Shown here piece after piece: positions 49,713-60,253 of a stretch of DNA of 64,000 nt. Location: NCBI RefSeq assembly GCF_000277125.1, contig NC_016946.1, forward strand, positions 4,154,001 through 4,218,000, written 5' to 3'. A model generated the notes under the pieces. That model was not told the DNA's origin and ran no database searches. It saw only the letters and a program-made list of their open reading frames with translations. The translations under genes were made by a program, and so were the position numbers. The stretch is from Mycobacterium intracellulare ATCC 13950. Lineage in GTDB: Bacteria; Actinomycetota; Actinomycetes; Mycobacteriales; Mycobacteriaceae. How positions within the stretch are numbered: position 1 is the stretch's first letter; each line of letters starts with the position of its first letter.

Positions 49713-52532
49713 TCACCCTGAACCTGGACGATCTGTCGGCAAGACCCGGTCAAGTTGACTGCGCGAGCTGATATCGAGCTTGGTGAACACCTTGCGAAGG
49801 TGGTACTGGACGGTTCTGGGGCTGATGAACAACCGGGCGCCGATCTCCGGATTCGACAAGCCGTCCCGAGCCAGCCGCGCGACCTGAGTTTCCTGCGCCG
49901 TCAGCTTTTCACCGTCGACGCCGGCAGTGCGCTTTCGTGCGGTCTCACCGGTGGCCTGCAGCTCACGTCGGGCCCGTTCAGCGAATGCCTCCATCCCCAT
50001 CGCGTCGAGCATTTCGTGCGCGATACGCAGCTGCGTCCGAGCCTCCGTGCGCCGGCGCCCCCGCCGCAGCCATTCACCGTAGAGCAGATGCGTGCGGGCG
50101 AGCTCGGCGCGGACACGACTGTGCCCATAGTGTGCGATCGACTCTCGGTACAGCAGCTCGGCCGCCTCACCGTCGGCCAGCAGCGCACGGCAGCGCGTCT
50201 CCACACCGAGCGCCCATCCGGTGCGGGAAGCGCTGGTCATCTCGGTGATCCACTCCATCGCTTGGGTTGCCTCTTCGCGCATTCCGCTTCGCACGGCGGC
50301 CTCGACGAACTCTGCCGCGGCCCAGTTGGCCACCCCCGGGTAACGAAGGCTGGGATACTCCTGTTGCTCGAGCCCGCGGCGGGCGGCCGCCAGTGCTTCC
50401 GCGTAGTTGCCGAGGCCGTTATGAAGCAGGGCTTTCGTCCACTCGGCCACGGCGGTCGAGATGCCTTCTCCCCGTTGAGGGGCTTCTGCAACGGTCCGCG
50501 AGATGAGCGCCTCCGCGTCTGCTTGATGGCCGCGGATCGAGGCCAGGGTCATGGCGGCGTACGGCGCGAGGTTGCTTCCCGTGGCCTCGGTCACCGTGTG
50601 CTGCTCTTCGACCAGCACGCTCACAGCCGTCAGATCGCCAACGAACGTCAGCAACATCGCCCGTGTGCTCAGGGCGAGCGGAAGCGCGTTCATCGCGCCC
50701 GTCTTGCGTGCCAACGTGAGGTAACGTTGCGAGAGCCTGTCCCAGTGTGCGTCATCCCAAAGGTGCAGTGCCGCTTGGCTAGTCAGCCACATCCAGCGAA
50801 GCTCGTCATCAGCCGACATACCGGTTCCCGTGGCGTCCAGCGCCGCACGCAGGTATGGCACCGCGGCCGAATACCCCTCGATGAAATTCGCCGCCAGCCC
50901 GTTAAGCACGAGATCGGGAGCGCGTGGCAGCTCCGTCGATCGGGGGGCCGCGGTCGCAGCCCTTGCTACCTCGAGTACGTGGCCCCCCGGACTGGCGAGA
51001 CGGCCTGCGAACTCAGCGGCGGAAATCGCGTCCAGGTACGTCTCCCGGGCCAGTCTGGCGTCAATCGGCTCGAGCCGCCGCGCGGCCCGAAGCAGCAGGA
51101 GCGGAGCATCGCCGCCCCGGTTCGTGGCGTATGCCAACTGGGCACGAATGAGGTCCGCCCGAGCATGCTGCAGTTCGCTGAGCGGTCCGCGCTCGGCCAT
51201 GGCAAGCAGATCCAGCGTCGAGTCGAACGCGCCGGCGTCGGCTTTCGATGCCGCGGCAACCAGAGCGCGCTCGACGCGAAGGGCCGGATCGAGGGTCAAC
51301 ATCGTCGCCCGCTCGTGAAACGCGGCCGCGGCCGCCATGCCGCCACGGGCCCGCGCCCGCCCTGCCGAACGCTCCAACTCGGCGGCGACGTCCTCGTCCG
51401 GACCTGGCGCAGCATGTGCGCGATGCCATGCGCGCCGGTCAGGATCGGAGTCCGGGTCGGTCACCTCGGCCAGCGCGGCGTGTACCTGCTGTCTGATGTG
51501 CAACGGGGCCGCCCGGTAGGCGGCTGAGCGTGCCAGCGGATGGCGGAAACGCACCCGCGCACCGAATTCCGCCAAGCCCGCCTCGATCGCCGGGGTGGCG
51601 GCCTGCGCACCGATCTCCAAACGTGCGGCGGCGCGCCACAGCAGCCCCGGGTCGCCGAGCGGCTCCGCCGCCGCCAACACCAACAATCGACGGCTCTGGT
51701 CGGGCAAGGCCTCCACCCCGCGGCGGAAACTTTGCTCCATCGCCGCTGACAGCCGCGGCGCCCCTGGTAACCCGAACCCCCCGGCCAGTTCTCGCCCCGC
51801 GAGACTACGGGGCAATTCGAGCAGCGCCAGTGGATTGCCGCGAGTCTCGGCGATGATCTGGTCGCGCACCCGCGCATCCAGCGGCGTGGCCAAAACCGTC
51901 TCCAATAAAGCTCGCGCGTCCGTTTCCGTGAGCCCGTTGACCTCCAGCGTCGGGAGCTTTTTCAGCTCGGGGTTCACAACCCGCGTCGTGAGGACCAAAC
52001 CCACAGATTCAGCGGCCAACCGCCGGGCGACAAATACGAGCGTCTGCGACGAGGCCTGGTCGAGCCACTGCAGATCGTCGACCAAACAAACGAGCGGCTC
52101 GACCTCAGCCATGCTGGAGAACATGTTCAACACCGCCAACCCTACGAGAAGGCGGTCCGGTGCGGGACCTGTCGTTTGACCCAATGCCGTGCTCAAAGCG
52201 TCGCGTTGCGGCACCGGCAGAAAGTCGAGACGATCGAGCATCGCCGCGCACAACTGGTGCACCGCGGCGTAGGCCAGCTCCATCTCCGACTCGACCCCGC
52301 TGGCACGGATGACGCGACAGCCGGCGGCCCGTTCACCGACGTAGTCCAGCAAGGCCGTCTTGCCGACACCCGGCTCTCCATGAAGTACCAGAACACGACT
52401 CTCACCGGCGCGCACGCGGGTGAGAAGCTGTTCCAGCGCAACACATTCCGCGTGCCGGCCTATCAGGGCACCACCATTCCGTGGCGGCGACACCGGGTCC
52501 ACGGTGTCGAGAATAGTCGCGTGGTCAGCCAC
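49713..52532 (-). CDS. LAL-type LuxR family ATPase regulator
   Basis: A 939-residue large ATP-binding regulator. Walker A is GEPGVGKT (52-59), Walker B LVCLVDDLQW (about 145-154), then a long helical, TPR-like middle region, and a C-terminal LuxR helix-turn-helix (about 870-930; LTAQETQVARLARDGLSNPEIGARLFISPRTVQYHL). LAL proteins integrate a ligand bound by the helical region with ATP hydrolysis to activate transcription. The GTG start is weakly supported. It is convergent with the GMC gene and divergent from the first GlxA-type gene. Confidence 0.93.
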   Translation of the reverse strand: MADHATILDTVDPVSPPRNGGALIGRHAECVALEQLLTRVRAGESRVLVLHGEPGVGKTALLDYVGERAAGCRVIRASGVESEMELAYAAVHQLCAAMLDRLDFLPVPQRDALSTALGQTTGPAPDRLLVGLAVLNMFSSMAEVEPLVCLVDDLQWLDQASSQTLVFVARRLAAESVGLVLTTRVVNPELKKLPTLEVNGLTETDARALLETVLATPLDARVRDQIIAETRGNPLALLELPRSLAGRELAGGFGLPGAPRLSAAMEQSFRRGVEALPDQSRRLLVLAAAEPLGDPGLLWRAAARLEIGAQAATPAIEAGLAEFGARVRFRHPLARSAAYRAAPLHIRQQVHAALAEVTDPDSDPDRRAWHRAHAAPGPDEDVAAELERSAGRARARGGMAAAAAFHERATMLTLDPALRVERALVAAASKADAGAFDSTLDLLAMAERGPLSELQHARADLIRAQLAYATNRGGDAPLLLLRAARRLEPIDARLARETYLDAISAAEFAGRLASPGGHVLEVARAATAAPRSTELPRAPDLVLNGLAANFIEGYSAAVPYLRAALDATGTGMSADDELRWMWLTSQAALHLWDDAHWDRLSQRYLTLARKTGAMNALPLALSTRAMLLTFVGDLTAVSVLVEEQHTVTEATGSNLAPYAAMTLASIRGHQADAEALISRTVAEAPQRGEGISTAVAEWTKALLHNGLGNYAEALAAARRGLEQQEYPSLRYPGVANWAAAEFVEAAVRSGMREEATQAMEWITEMTSASRTGWALGVETRCRALLADGEAAELLYRESIAHYGHSRVRAELARTHLLYGEWLRRGRRRTEARTQLRIAHEMLDAMGMEAFAERARRELQATGETARKRTAGVDGEKLTAQETQVARLARDGLSNPEIGARLFISPRTVQYHLRKVFTKLDISSRSQLDRVLPTDRPGSG

Positions 52533-52777
52533 CCGCTGGCCAAAGGATGCTGTTCGGGCGCCAGGCGTCGTTCACGATGATGTCACGCGCTGACAAGAGC
52601 TTGAGCCCCCAGGTTCCGCCCCCGGTGAATTTCTTTGTCGCAGTGTGAGTCCAACGTCGCGCGCGCCGCCACTTATCCGGCAGAGTTCCTCAGGTGATCG
52701 CCGTTCGTGTCGCCGATCCACACGTTGTGACACCCTCCGGCTTGTACTCGTCGTCGCCGGCGCGACACGATGGCGGT

Positions 52778-53749
52778 ATGGCGGAGGCCAACGCAACAAC
52801 TCGTGTGGTGGTGATCGTCGTCTTCGACGGCGTGAAACTGTTGGACGTTGCGGGTCCCGCCGAGGTGTTCGCCGAAGCCAATCGGTTCGGCGCACGCTAT
52901 TCGCTCGAAATCGCATCGGTAGACGGACGCGATGTGACCACGTCGATCGGCACCCGATTCGCTGTGACGTGTCCCCTCTCGGCCCTCGAATCCGTCGACA
53001 CCGTCATGGTCGCGGGCGGTGACACACTGATCGGGCGGCCGATCGATCCCGCTCTCATCGAAGCACTCAAGGCCGTCCCGGGCCGGACCCGGCGCTTGGC
53101 ATCCGTTTGCACGGGTTCGTTCATCCTGGCGCAGGCGGGCCTGCTCAACGGCAAGCGGGCGACCACGCACTGGCGGCATACCGGGCGGTTGGCCCGCATC
53201 TTCCCCGCGGTGCGCGTCGAACCGGATGCGATCTTTGTCCGCGACGGAGATGTATTCACCTCGGCGGGAGTGTCGTCGGGCATTGATCTCGCGTTGACGT
53301 TGGTGGAGGCGGATTATGGAGCCGAGTTGGTCCGTAAGGTCGCCCGGTCGTTGGTGGTATATCTCAAACGCGCTGGCGGACAATCGCAATTCTCCGTCAT
53401 GGTGGAGGCCGACCCTCCGCCGGATTCTCCACTCAGGGCGGTTACCGATGCCGTCAACGCGGATCCAGGTGCCGACCACAGCGTGAAAAAGCTTGCGGCT
53501 CAGGCATCTTTGAGTACGCGCCAATTGTCCAGACTGTTTCAGTCCGAGTTGGGTTTGACGCCGGCACGTTATGTCGAGTTGGTTCGCGTCGATTTCGCTC
53601 GTGCCGCACTCGAAGCCGGCCGGACCGTTGCCGAGACCGCACGGGTAGCGGGCTTTGGGAGCACAGAAACACTCAGACGGGTTTTTCTCAGCCGCCTGGG
53701 CATCACCCCCAGCGCCTATCGGGATCGTTTCCGCACCTCCTACGACTGA
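52778..53749 (+). CDS. GlxA family regulator (DJ-1/PfpI + AraC HTH), copy 1
   Basis: A 323-residue regulator. The DJ-1/PfpI-like sensor domain (8-200) has the nucleophile-elbow Cys111 in VCTGSFILAQAG, and a C-terminal AraC double helix-turn-helix (about 225-320; SVKKLAAQASLSTRQLSRLFQSE, VAETARVAGFGSTETLRRVF). The start at 52778 is chosen by alignment with the paralogue at 56218; the frame is open 28 codons further upstream. Protein sequence is closely similar to copy 2 but third codon positions are less GC-rich. Confidence 0.9.
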   Translation: MAEANATTRVVVIVVFDGVKLLDVAGPAEVFAEANRFGARYSLEIASVDGRDVTTSIGTRFAVTCPLSALESVDTVMVAGGDTLIGRPIDPALIEALKAVPGRTRRLASVCTGSFILAQAGLLNGKRATTHWRHTGRLARIFPAVRVEPDAIFVRDGDVFTSAGVSSGIDLALTLVEADYGAELVRKVARSLVVYLKRAGGQSQFSVMVEADPPPDSPLRAVTDAVNADPGADHSVKKLAAQASLSTRQLSRLFQSELGLTPARYVELVRVDFARAALEAGRTVAETARVAGFGSTETLRRVFLSRLGITPSAYRDRFRTSYD

Positions 53750-54648
53750 AACAACCGGGCCGGCTGCAACAGGTCGTGCATCCCGATGCGGTGGAGCATC
53801 TCGGCCCTGAGCCTGTCGAGCACGGCGAAGCCGACCTCCGCGCCATCATCGGCGGGGTCGATATGGACCCGAAAAGGACGCTGCCCAAAGGGTTCTTGCA
53901 CCACGTTGACGACGGCTTCGGCCACTGTGGATGCATCGGCATCCGGAGGCACGATCGCTGCAAAGGCCTCACGAATGCGGGCGGCGAACCCCGCGTACGG
54001 TCCGCCCTCATACTCGTCGACCACCGCCTCATCAGCGGGTGAGCCGGCACGTGCGAAGTGGTTGGTGCCGCTGGTGAACGCGCCGGGAACGATGATGGTC
54101 GTCTCGATGCCCCACCGCGCGAGCTCCCGGGCGTAAGCCACGGCCAACGCATCCATCGCGGCCTTCGCCGCAAAGTAGGGGGCGAGATAGGGTGGCGTGC
54201 CGCCGGCCGCACTGCTGCTCGATACCCACACCAGGAGGCCTTGCCGTTGCCGTCGCATGTGCGGCAGGATCACGCGGTTGACGCGCTGCGTGCTCAGCAC
54301 GTTCACGTCATACAGCTCTGCCAACTGTTGCGGTTGAAACGCCTCGGCCGGGCCGAACACCATCTGCCCCGCGTTGTGAACCACCACATCGATCCGCCCG
54401 TTGGCCTCGAAGATCCTTTCAATCGCGGCATCCACCGAAGTCTGCGACTGCACGTCCATTTCCACAGCCCGCAGCTCGACGCCATTGTCCTTCGCGAAGT
54501 AGCCGATCGCCTCAACCTGAGACGCGTTGCGGCCGTCCGTGTCCCGCATCGACGCATAAACCCTGTGGCCGGCTAACGCCAGCGCTTCCGCGCTGAGGCG
54601 GCCGAACCCGCTTGATGCACCGGTGACCACGATGACGTCGCGACCCAT
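53740..54648 (-). CDS. SDR family oxidoreductase
   Basis: A 302-residue SDR with GASSGFG (10-16), HNAGQMVFG in place of NNAG, Ser residues in VWVSSSSAAGG, and YFAAK as the catalytic Tyr-x3-Lys. The C-terminal extension (IDPADDGAEV, LHRIGMHDLLQPARLF) is typical of the larger SDRs related to retinol-type enzymes. It overlaps the GlxA copy 1 gene by 10 bp at the stops and lies 99 bp downstream of the nitroreductase gene on the same strand, so it could be co-transcribed with it. Confidence 0.9.
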   Translation of the reverse strand: MGRDVIVVTGASSGFGRLSAEALALAGHRVYASMRDTDGRNASQVEAIGYFAKDNGVELRAVEMDVQSQTSVDAAIERIFEANGRIDVVVHNAGQMVFGPAEAFQPQQLAELYDVNVLSTQRVNRVILPHMRRQRQGLLVWVSSSSAAGGTPPYLAPYFAAKAAMDALAVAYARELARWGIETTIIVPGAFTSGTNHFARAGSPADEAVVDEYEGGPYAGFAARIREAFAAIVPPDADASTVAEAVVNVVQEPFGQRPFRVHIDPADDGAEVGFAVLDRLRAEMLHRIGMHDLLQPARLFQS

Positions 54649-54747
54649 GTGGAAAGCTTGACTCGCCCATCGGGTGATCGCATCCGCCGATGGCTAGTTC
54701 TCGTCCCTCTGGACTTCCCGGACGCCGCGTTGGCCCGCACGGCCGAT

Positions 54748-55446
54748 TCATCCTGCCGCGGGCAGGCTCGCCGTGTCCTGCGGCGGCCAAAGCGGTTGCG
54801 GCACTTCGACACCGAACGGCGTGTTCCAGCCGTTTCGGGATGAAACCTCGTGCACGGGATGCCGATTGGCCGCGACACCCCATTTGCCCCGCGGGTAGCC
54901 GAGGGCCAGCATGGCCGACATCGTCCAGCCCTCCTCGACGGGGACGCCCAGTAACTCGTTGACCCTGTCCTCGAAGTTGCGGAGCACCATCGTCATGACG
55001 CCGCCGACGCCCTCGGCGCGGGCGGCCAGCAGCACGCTCCAGATCGCCGGGAAGATGTTGGCTCCACCGAGGTCGTCGATCGCGAAGACGAAGAGCAGCA
55101 AGGGAATCTCTTCGAAATGGTCGGCCAGGTAATCCCCCGACCCCTTGATTCGGCGCATCGTCTCGGCGTGGGCGGCCGCGTCGGCACCGGGCGCGGGCGC
55201 CACCATCGGTCCCGTCCCCGCCCCGAACTTCTCATATTCGAGGGCGCGGGCCCGCCGGAACAGTTGGGCGAACTCACCGATGAGCGCCGGATCGTCGACG
55301 GCGACAAAGTGCCAGCGTTGGGTGTTGGCCCCGTTGGGGGCGCGAATGGCCGCGTCGAGGATGCGGGCCTGCGTGTCCAGCGGAACCGGATCCGGCCGCA
55401 GCCGCCGCATCATCCTGGTGGTGTACAGCGCCTCGTGGATGTCCAT
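54748..55446 (-). CDS. Nitroreductase family protein (copy 2)
   Basis: A 232-residue FMN nitroreductase-fold protein, strongly similar to the one at 47198-47917: ALYTTRMMRRLRPDPV, IRAPNGANTQRWHFVAV, SGDYLADHFEEIPLLLFVFAI and SAMLALGYPRGKW correspond block for block. Its codons are more GC-rich than those of copy 1. It follows the HD-domain gene by 19 bp and so shares that operon, which is divergent from GlxA copy 2. Confidence 0.92.
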   Translation of the reverse strand: MDIHEALYTTRMMRRLRPDPVPLDTQARILDAAIRAPNGANTQRWHFVAVDDPALIGEFAQLFRRARALEYEKFGAGTGPMVAPAPGADAAAHAETMRRIKGSGDYLADHFEEIPLLLFVFAIDDLGGANIFPAIWSVLLAARAEGVGGVMTMVLRNFEDRVNELLGVPVEEGWTMSAMLALGYPRGKWGVAANRHPVHEVSSRNGWNTPFGVEVPQPLWPPQDTASLPAAG

Positions 55447-55465
55447 CTGTCTACTCCCTTCCGGG

Positions 55466-56116
55466 CTATTCCGGCCAGCTGTTGTGCAGGATCTTGTCGA
55501 CGAAGTCGACGCGCTCGAACTTGGGATCGAAGTGCGCCAGGACGTCGGCGTTCATGGTGCCGGCCGTGGAGTGCGGGCGGTGCTTCATGCCGTCGTTGAA
55601 CGCCGCCAGGATGCGGTTCTTGAAATCGGGGCGCGGGTGGGCGGCGGTCACCGCGGCGAGCGCCTCGGGAGCCAGCTGCTCGCGCCCGACGCCGACCACG
55701 TCGACCTCCACACCGGCCTGCAGCAGCGCGACTTCGGGCGCCAGGAACTCGGGCACGCCGGGCGTCGTGTGCAGGGCGATGCCGAGCCACACGATGTCGG
55801 CGTCGGCCTTGTCGGCGCCGGCGTCCATCAGGAAGTCCCGCGCCGCGTTGGCGCCGTCGACCTCGAAGCGGACGGTCGAGTTGCGGTAGTGGTCGGTCAG
55901 ACCGACGTCGTGAAACATCGCGGCGGCGTAGAGCAGTTCCAGGTTGGGGTGGATCCCGCGGCGCAGGCCCTGCAGGGCGCCGAAGAAGAACACCCGCCGG
56001 GAATGGTTGAACAGCAACTCGTCTTCGGTGTCGCGAATGAAGTCGGTGACCTCGCGCGCCAGCGCGGTGTCGGGCACGTGGATGCCGGCGATGGCGTCGA
56101 TCGAGCTGGTGGTCAT
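55466..56116 (-). CDS. HD domain protein (cyanamide-hydratase-like)
   Basis: A 216-residue HD hydrolase. The metal site is visible as His38 (LLFNHSRRVFFFG), His69-Asp70 (AAMFHDVGLTDHY) and a later IALHTTPG motif with His. This NHS..HD arrangement is that of cyanamide-hydratase-like HD proteins rather than nucleotide phosphohydrolases with a tandem HD. GAAGGAGA lies before the ATG. It is the first gene of the nitroreductase operon and divergent from GlxA copy 2 by 101 bp, its likely regulator. The substrate, perhaps a nitrile- or isonitrile-like compound, is speculation. Confidence 0.87.
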   Translation of the reverse strand: MTTSSIDAIAGIHVPDTALAREVTDFIRDTEDELLFNHSRRVFFFGALQGLRRGIHPNLELLYAAAMFHDVGLTDHYRNSTVRFEVDGANAARDFLMDAGADKADADIVWLGIALHTTPGVPEFLAPEVALLQAGVEVDVVGVGREQLAPEALAAVTAAHPRPDFKNRILAAFNDGMKHRPHSTAGTMNADVLAHFDPKFERVDFVDKILHNSWPE

Positions 56117-56217
56117 GGTCTTGTCTCCTTCTGCGGTGACGGTTGTGCCCAGTGTGCGACGGTCCGGTCGATCCGACGCCGCTCGTTTGAGCCGTCAACT
56201 CCTCAAAAAGCGACACA

Positions 56218-57198
56218 ATGGCTGACGTGGCGCACGAGGGAAAGCATTCGCGGGTGGTGGTCATCGTCGTCTTCGACGGGGTGACGCTGCTCGACGTCGC
56301 GGGGGCGGGTGAGGTCTTCGTCGAGGCCAACCGCTTCGGCGCCGACTACCGGCTCAAGATCGCGTCGGTGGACGGCCGCGACGTGACGAGCTCGATCGGG
56401 ACCCGGTTGGGGGTCACCGATCGCCTGTCGGCCATCGACTCCGCCGATATCGTCCTGGTGGCCGGCAGCGACCACCTGCCCGGGCGACCGATCGATCCGG
56501 CGCTGGTCGAGGCCGTCAGGTCGGTCGCCGCGCGGACCGGGCGGATGGCGTCCATCTGCACGGGATCGTTCATCCTCGCGCAGGCCGGCCTGCTCGACGG
56601 CCGGCGCGCCACCACGCACTGGCACGACGCCCGGTTGTTGGCCCGCGCCTTCCGGGACGTCACCGTCGAGCCCGACGCGATCTTCGTGCGCGACGGCGAC
56701 GTGTTCACCTCGGCGGGGATTTCCTCGGGTATCGACCTGGCGCTGGCACTGGTCGAAATGGATCACGGGACCGAACTGGTGCGCGACGTCGCCCGGTGGC
56801 TGGTCGTCTATCTGAAACGGGCCGGCGGCCAATCACAGTTCTCGGTGCTGGTCGAGGCCGATCCCCCGCCGCAGTCGCCGCTGCGCGCGGTCACCGAGGC
56901 GGTCGCGGCGGACCCCGGCGCCGACTACAGCGTGAAAAAGCTTGCGGCCCTGGCATCGTTGAGCACCCGCCAGCTGACCCGGCTCTTTCAATCCGAGCTG
57001 GGGATGACGCCGGCGCGCTACGTCGAACTGGTTCGCGTCGACTTCGCCCGTAACGCGCTCGAGGCCGGCCGATCGGTCACCGAGACCGCGGGCATGGCCG
57101 GCTTCGGCAGCATCGAGACGCTGCGACGCGCGTTCGTCAATCACCTGGGCATCAGCCCGAAGGCCTATCGGGACAGGTTCCGAACCGCCTACGCCTGA
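56218..57198 (+). CDS. GlxA family regulator (DJ-1/PfpI + AraC HTH), copy 2
   Basis: A 326-residue paralogue of the regulator at 52778. The DJ-1/PfpI domain has Cys114 in ICTGSFILAQAG, and the AraC domain reads SVKKLAALASLSTRQLTRLFQSE and VTETAGMAGFGSIETLRRAF. The recognition-helix region is nearly the same as in copy 1, so both may bind the same operators. No ribosome binding site is seen before the ATG. It is divergent from the HD/nitroreductase operon, and its stop is 3 bp from the convergent UPF0182 gene. Confidence 0.92.
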   Translation: MADVAHEGKHSRVVVIVVFDGVTLLDVAGAGEVFVEANRFGADYRLKIASVDGRDVTSSIGTRLGVTDRLSAIDSADIVLVAGSDHLPGRPIDPALVEAVRSVAARTGRMASICTGSFILAQAGLLDGRRATTHWHDARLLARAFRDVTVEPDAIFVRDGDVFTSAGISSGIDLALALVEMDHGTELVRDVARWLVVYLKRAGGQSQFSVLVEADPPPQSPLRAVTEAVAADPGADYSVKKLAALASLSTRQLTRLFQSELGMTPARYVELVRVDFARNALEAGRSVTETAGMAGFGSIETLRRAFVNHLGISPKAYRDRFRTAYA

Positions 57199-57201
57199 AC
57201 G

Positions 57202-60180
57202 CTATTTGGTGTTGTTGTACTTGGTGATCGCGTCGTCCAATCGCTGCAGCGCCGCGCCGTAACCGGCGAAATCGCCCTTCTTCTGCGCGTCCTTGGCCGC
57301 GCCGATCGCAGCCTGGATCTCTTGCAGCACAGCCGCTTTGGCCGGTGACAGCGCCACCGACCCGTCCGGCGCCGGCGGGACGGCCGCGGGCGGCGGCGAT
57401 CCCGGCGTCGCGGCGGGCGCCGGCGCGCTGGGCGGCGGATTCGCCGGGGTCCCCGCCTCGGTGGGCTGAATGCCCGTCGCCGCCGCCCCCGCGCCGGGGC
57501 CGAACAGCCCGGTGAGCGCGTCGCGCACGGTCGGGCCGTACCCGATCTTGTCGTTGTACATCATCGCCACCCGGATCAGCCGCGGGTAGGACGACGCGGC
57601 GTCGCTGGCCCCCGGGGAGGCGTACACGGGTTCGACGTAGAGCAGCCCGCCCTGCCCCACGGGCAACGTGAGCAGGTTGCCCCACCGGATCCGGTTCTGG
57701 TTGTCGCGCCCGATCACCCCGAGGTCCTGGGACACCGCCGGGTCGGTGGTGATCGCGTTGTTGGCCAGCTTGGGCCCGTTGACCTGGCCCGGGATGGTCA
57801 GCACGGTGATCCGCCCGTACGTCGCCGGGTCGGAGCTGGCGCTGATGTAGGCGGCGAGATAGTCGCGCTTGAACCTGTTCATCGCGCTGGTCAACTGATA
57901 CGACGACGAATTGTCGTTCTTCGCAATGTTTTTCGCGACGATGTAATACGGCGGCTGATAGCTGCTGGCGGTCGGGTTCGGGTCCAGCGGCACGTCCCAG
58001 AAGTCCGACGTGGAGAAGAACGTCACCGGGTCGTTGACGTGATACTTCGCCAGCAGCATCCGCTGCACCTTGAACAGGTCCTCGGGATAGCGCAGGTGCT
58101 CGGCCAGCTCGGGGGTGATGTCGCTCTTGGGCTTGACGGTTCCGGGGAACACCCGCATCCACGCCTTGAGCACCGGATCCTGCTCGTCTTGCTGATACAG
58201 GCTGACGGTGCCGTCGTAGGCGTCGACGGTCGCCTTCACCGAGTTGCGGATGTAGGAGACCCGCTTGTCGGGTGCGAGCCTGTTGAACGCCACCTCGTTG
58301 GAGTCCGCGGTCGCCGACTCCAGCGACGTGAGTTCGGAATACGGGTAGTTGTCCAGTGTGGTGTAGCCGTCGATGATCCACACCAGTCGCTTGTTGACGA
58401 TCGCCGGGTAGACGGCGCTGTCGGTGGTCAGCCACGGCGCCACCGCCTCCACCCGACGCGCCGGGTCACGGTTGAACAGGATCTTGCTGTTCGAGCCGAT
58501 CACGTTGGAGAACAAGAAGTTCCGCTCGGCGAACTTGGCGGCGAACACGCTGCGCGACAGCCAGTCGCCGAGGGGTACGCCGCCGAGTCCGGTGTAGGTG
58601 TAGTTCTTAGTTTCGTTGCTGGTCTCGTAGTCGTATTCGCGGTCGGCGCCGTTGCGCCCGACGATCGCGTAGTCCGCGGCCGTGTTGGAGATGACCGGCC
58701 CGTAGTAGACGCGCGGCTGGTCGAGCGGCGCGGGCCCGTCGGAGACGACGTTGCCGTTGGCGCCGACGACGTTGACCAGGAATTCGGGGTAGCCGCCGTT
58801 TTGGTTGGGGTCGTTGGCGATTCCGCGCACGGTGTTGGCCGGCGACGCGATGAACCCGTTGCCGTGGGTGTAGACCGAGTGCCGGTTGATCCAGTCGCGC
58901 TGGTTGTCGATGAGGCGGTCGGGGTTGAGTTCGCGAGCCGCCACGACGTAGTCGCGCAGCGACCCGTTGCGGTCCAGGTAGCGGTCGATGGAGAGCTGGT
59001 CGGGGAAGTAGTAGAAGTTCTTGCCCTGCTGGAACTGGGTGAACGCCGGGCTGACGATCGTCGGGTCGAGCAGCCGGATGTTGGAGGTGGTGGCGCGGTC
59101 GTCGGCGACCTGCTGGGCGGTGGCCTGCGCGTCGCCGGTGTAGTTGCGGTAGGTGACCACGTCGGCGGTCAGGCCGTAGGCTTGCCGTGTCGCGGCGATG
59201 CTGCGGCTGATGTATTCGCTTTCCTTTTGCGCGGCATTGGGTTTGACGCTGATCTGCTCGACGATCAACGGCCAGCCGGCGCCCACGATCAACGACGACA
59301 GCAGCAACAGGACCAGGCCGATCGCGGGAATCCTCAAGTCCCGCAGGACGACCGCGGAGAACACCGCGCCCGCGCAGATGAGCGCGATCGCCATGAGGAT
59401 CAGCTTCGCCGGCAGCACGGCGTTGATGTCGGTGTAGCCGGCGCCGGTGAAGGGCTTGCCGCCGCGGGTGTGCGACAGCAGCTCGTAGCGGTCCAGCCAG
59501 TAGGCGACCGCCTTGAGCAACACCAACAGACCGACCAGGGTGACCAGCTGGATCCGCGCCGACCGGCTCAGCGCGCCGGTGCGTCCGGAAAGCCGAATGC
59601 CGCCAAAGATGTAGTGGGCCAACAGGTTGGCCACGAACGCCAGGAACACCGCCACGAACAGGTAGCTGAGCAGCAGCCGGTAGAACGGCAACTCGAACGC
59701 GTAGAAGCCGAGGTCCTTGCCGAACTGCGGGTCTTTGATGCCGAAGTCGCCGCCGTGCAGGAACAACTGGATCCGCACCCAATAGCTTTGGGCGATGATG
59801 CCGGCCAGCAGGCCGATCGCCACCGGGACGCCGGCGCTTACCAGCCGCAGCCGGGAAAGGACCAGGGCGCGGTAGCGCGCCACGGGATCGTTGTCGTTGC
59901 TCGGCACGAACACCGGCCGGGTGCGGTAGGCCACCGCGAGCCCGGCGAACACGATGCCGCCCACCAGCAGGCCCGCGATCAGAAAGACCACGAATCGGGT
60001 GACGAGCACGGTGGAAAACACCGAGCGGTAGCCGAGCTCGCCGAACCACAGCCAGTCGACGTAGGCGTCGATCAGCCGCGGGCCCGCGAGCAGCAGAGCG
60101 ATCACACCCAGTGCGATCAGGATCAGAATCCGGCTACGCCGAGTCAGCTTCGGCATTCTTGCGGTGGGCCGCATCCCCAC
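57202..60180 (-). CDS. UPF0182 family membrane protein
   Basis: A 992-residue integral membrane protein, orthologous to M. tuberculosis Rv3193c. It has seven or so helices in the first 320 residues ([38 protein letters not shown] and others), a large extracytoplasmic domain (about 330-890), then a Pro/Ala-rich linker and a short helical C-terminal segment ([20 protein letters not shown]). Function is unknown, though it is conserved throughout actinobacteria. The start is the GTG at 60180 ([11 protein letters not shown]), with GGGAG upstream. Confidence 0.93.
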   Translation of the reverse strand: MGMRPTARMPKLTRRSRILILIALGVIALLLAGPRLIDAYVDWLWFGELGYRSVFSTVLVTRFVVFLIAGLLVGGIVFAGLAVAYRTRPVFVPSNDNDPVARYRALVLSRLRLVSAGVPVAIGLLAGIIAQSYWVRIQLFLHGGDFGIKDPQFGKDLGFYAFELPFYRLLLSYLFVAVFLAFVANLLAHYIFGGIRLSGRTGALSRSARIQLVTLVGLLVLLKAVAYWLDRYELLSHTRGGKPFTGAGYTDINAVLPAKLILMAIALICAGAVFSAVVLRDLRIPAIGLVLLLLSSLIVGAGWPLIVEQISVKPNAAQKESEYISRSIAATRQAYGLTADVVTYRNYTGDAQATAQQVADDRATTSNIRLLDPTIVSPAFTQFQQGKNFYYFPDQLSIDRYLDRNGSLRDYVVAARELNPDRLIDNQRDWINRHSVYTHGNGFIASPANTVRGIANDPNQNGGYPEFLVNVVGANGNVVSDGPAPLDQPRVYYGPVISNTAADYAIVGRNGADREYDYETSNETKNYTYTGLGGVPLGDWLSRSVFAAKFAERNFLFSNVIGSNSKILFNRDPARRVEAVAPWLTTDSAVYPAIVNKRLVWIIDGYTTLDNYPYSELTSLESATADSNEVAFNRLAPDKRVSYIRNSVKATVDAYDGTVSLYQQDEQDPVLKAWMRVFPGTVKPKSDITPELAEHLRYPEDLFKVQRMLLAKYHVNDPVTFFSTSDFWDVPLDPNPTASSYQPPYYIVAKNIAKNDNSSSYQLTSAMNRFKRDYLAAYISASSDPATYGRITVLTIPGQVNGPKLANNAITTDPAVSQDLGVIGRDNQNRIRWGNLLTLPVGQGGLLYVEPVYASPGASDAASSYPRLIRVAMMYNDKIGYGPTVRDALTGLFGPGAGAAATGIQPTEAGTPANPPPSAPAPAATPGSPPPAAVPPAPDGSVALSPAKAAVLQEIQAAIGAAKDAQKKGDFAGYGAALQRLDDAITKYNNTK

Positions 60181-60253
60181 TGGCTACGCTCCCTGATCGA
60201 TTGCTAGACGGTGACAACTCTACGCACTGCACAACCGGCGATCCCGCGCTCGC

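Noticed and set aside
49755..51527. A 590-codon open frame on the plus strand
   Set aside because: It is antisense to the LAL-type LuxR gene and lacks any start signal or domain.
39147..54700. Genomic island integrated at the initiator tRNA
   Set aside because: No integrase and no repeat of the tRNA 3' end was found to the right. The unusual genes lie on the 5' side of the tRNA, whereas integration normally uses the 3' end.
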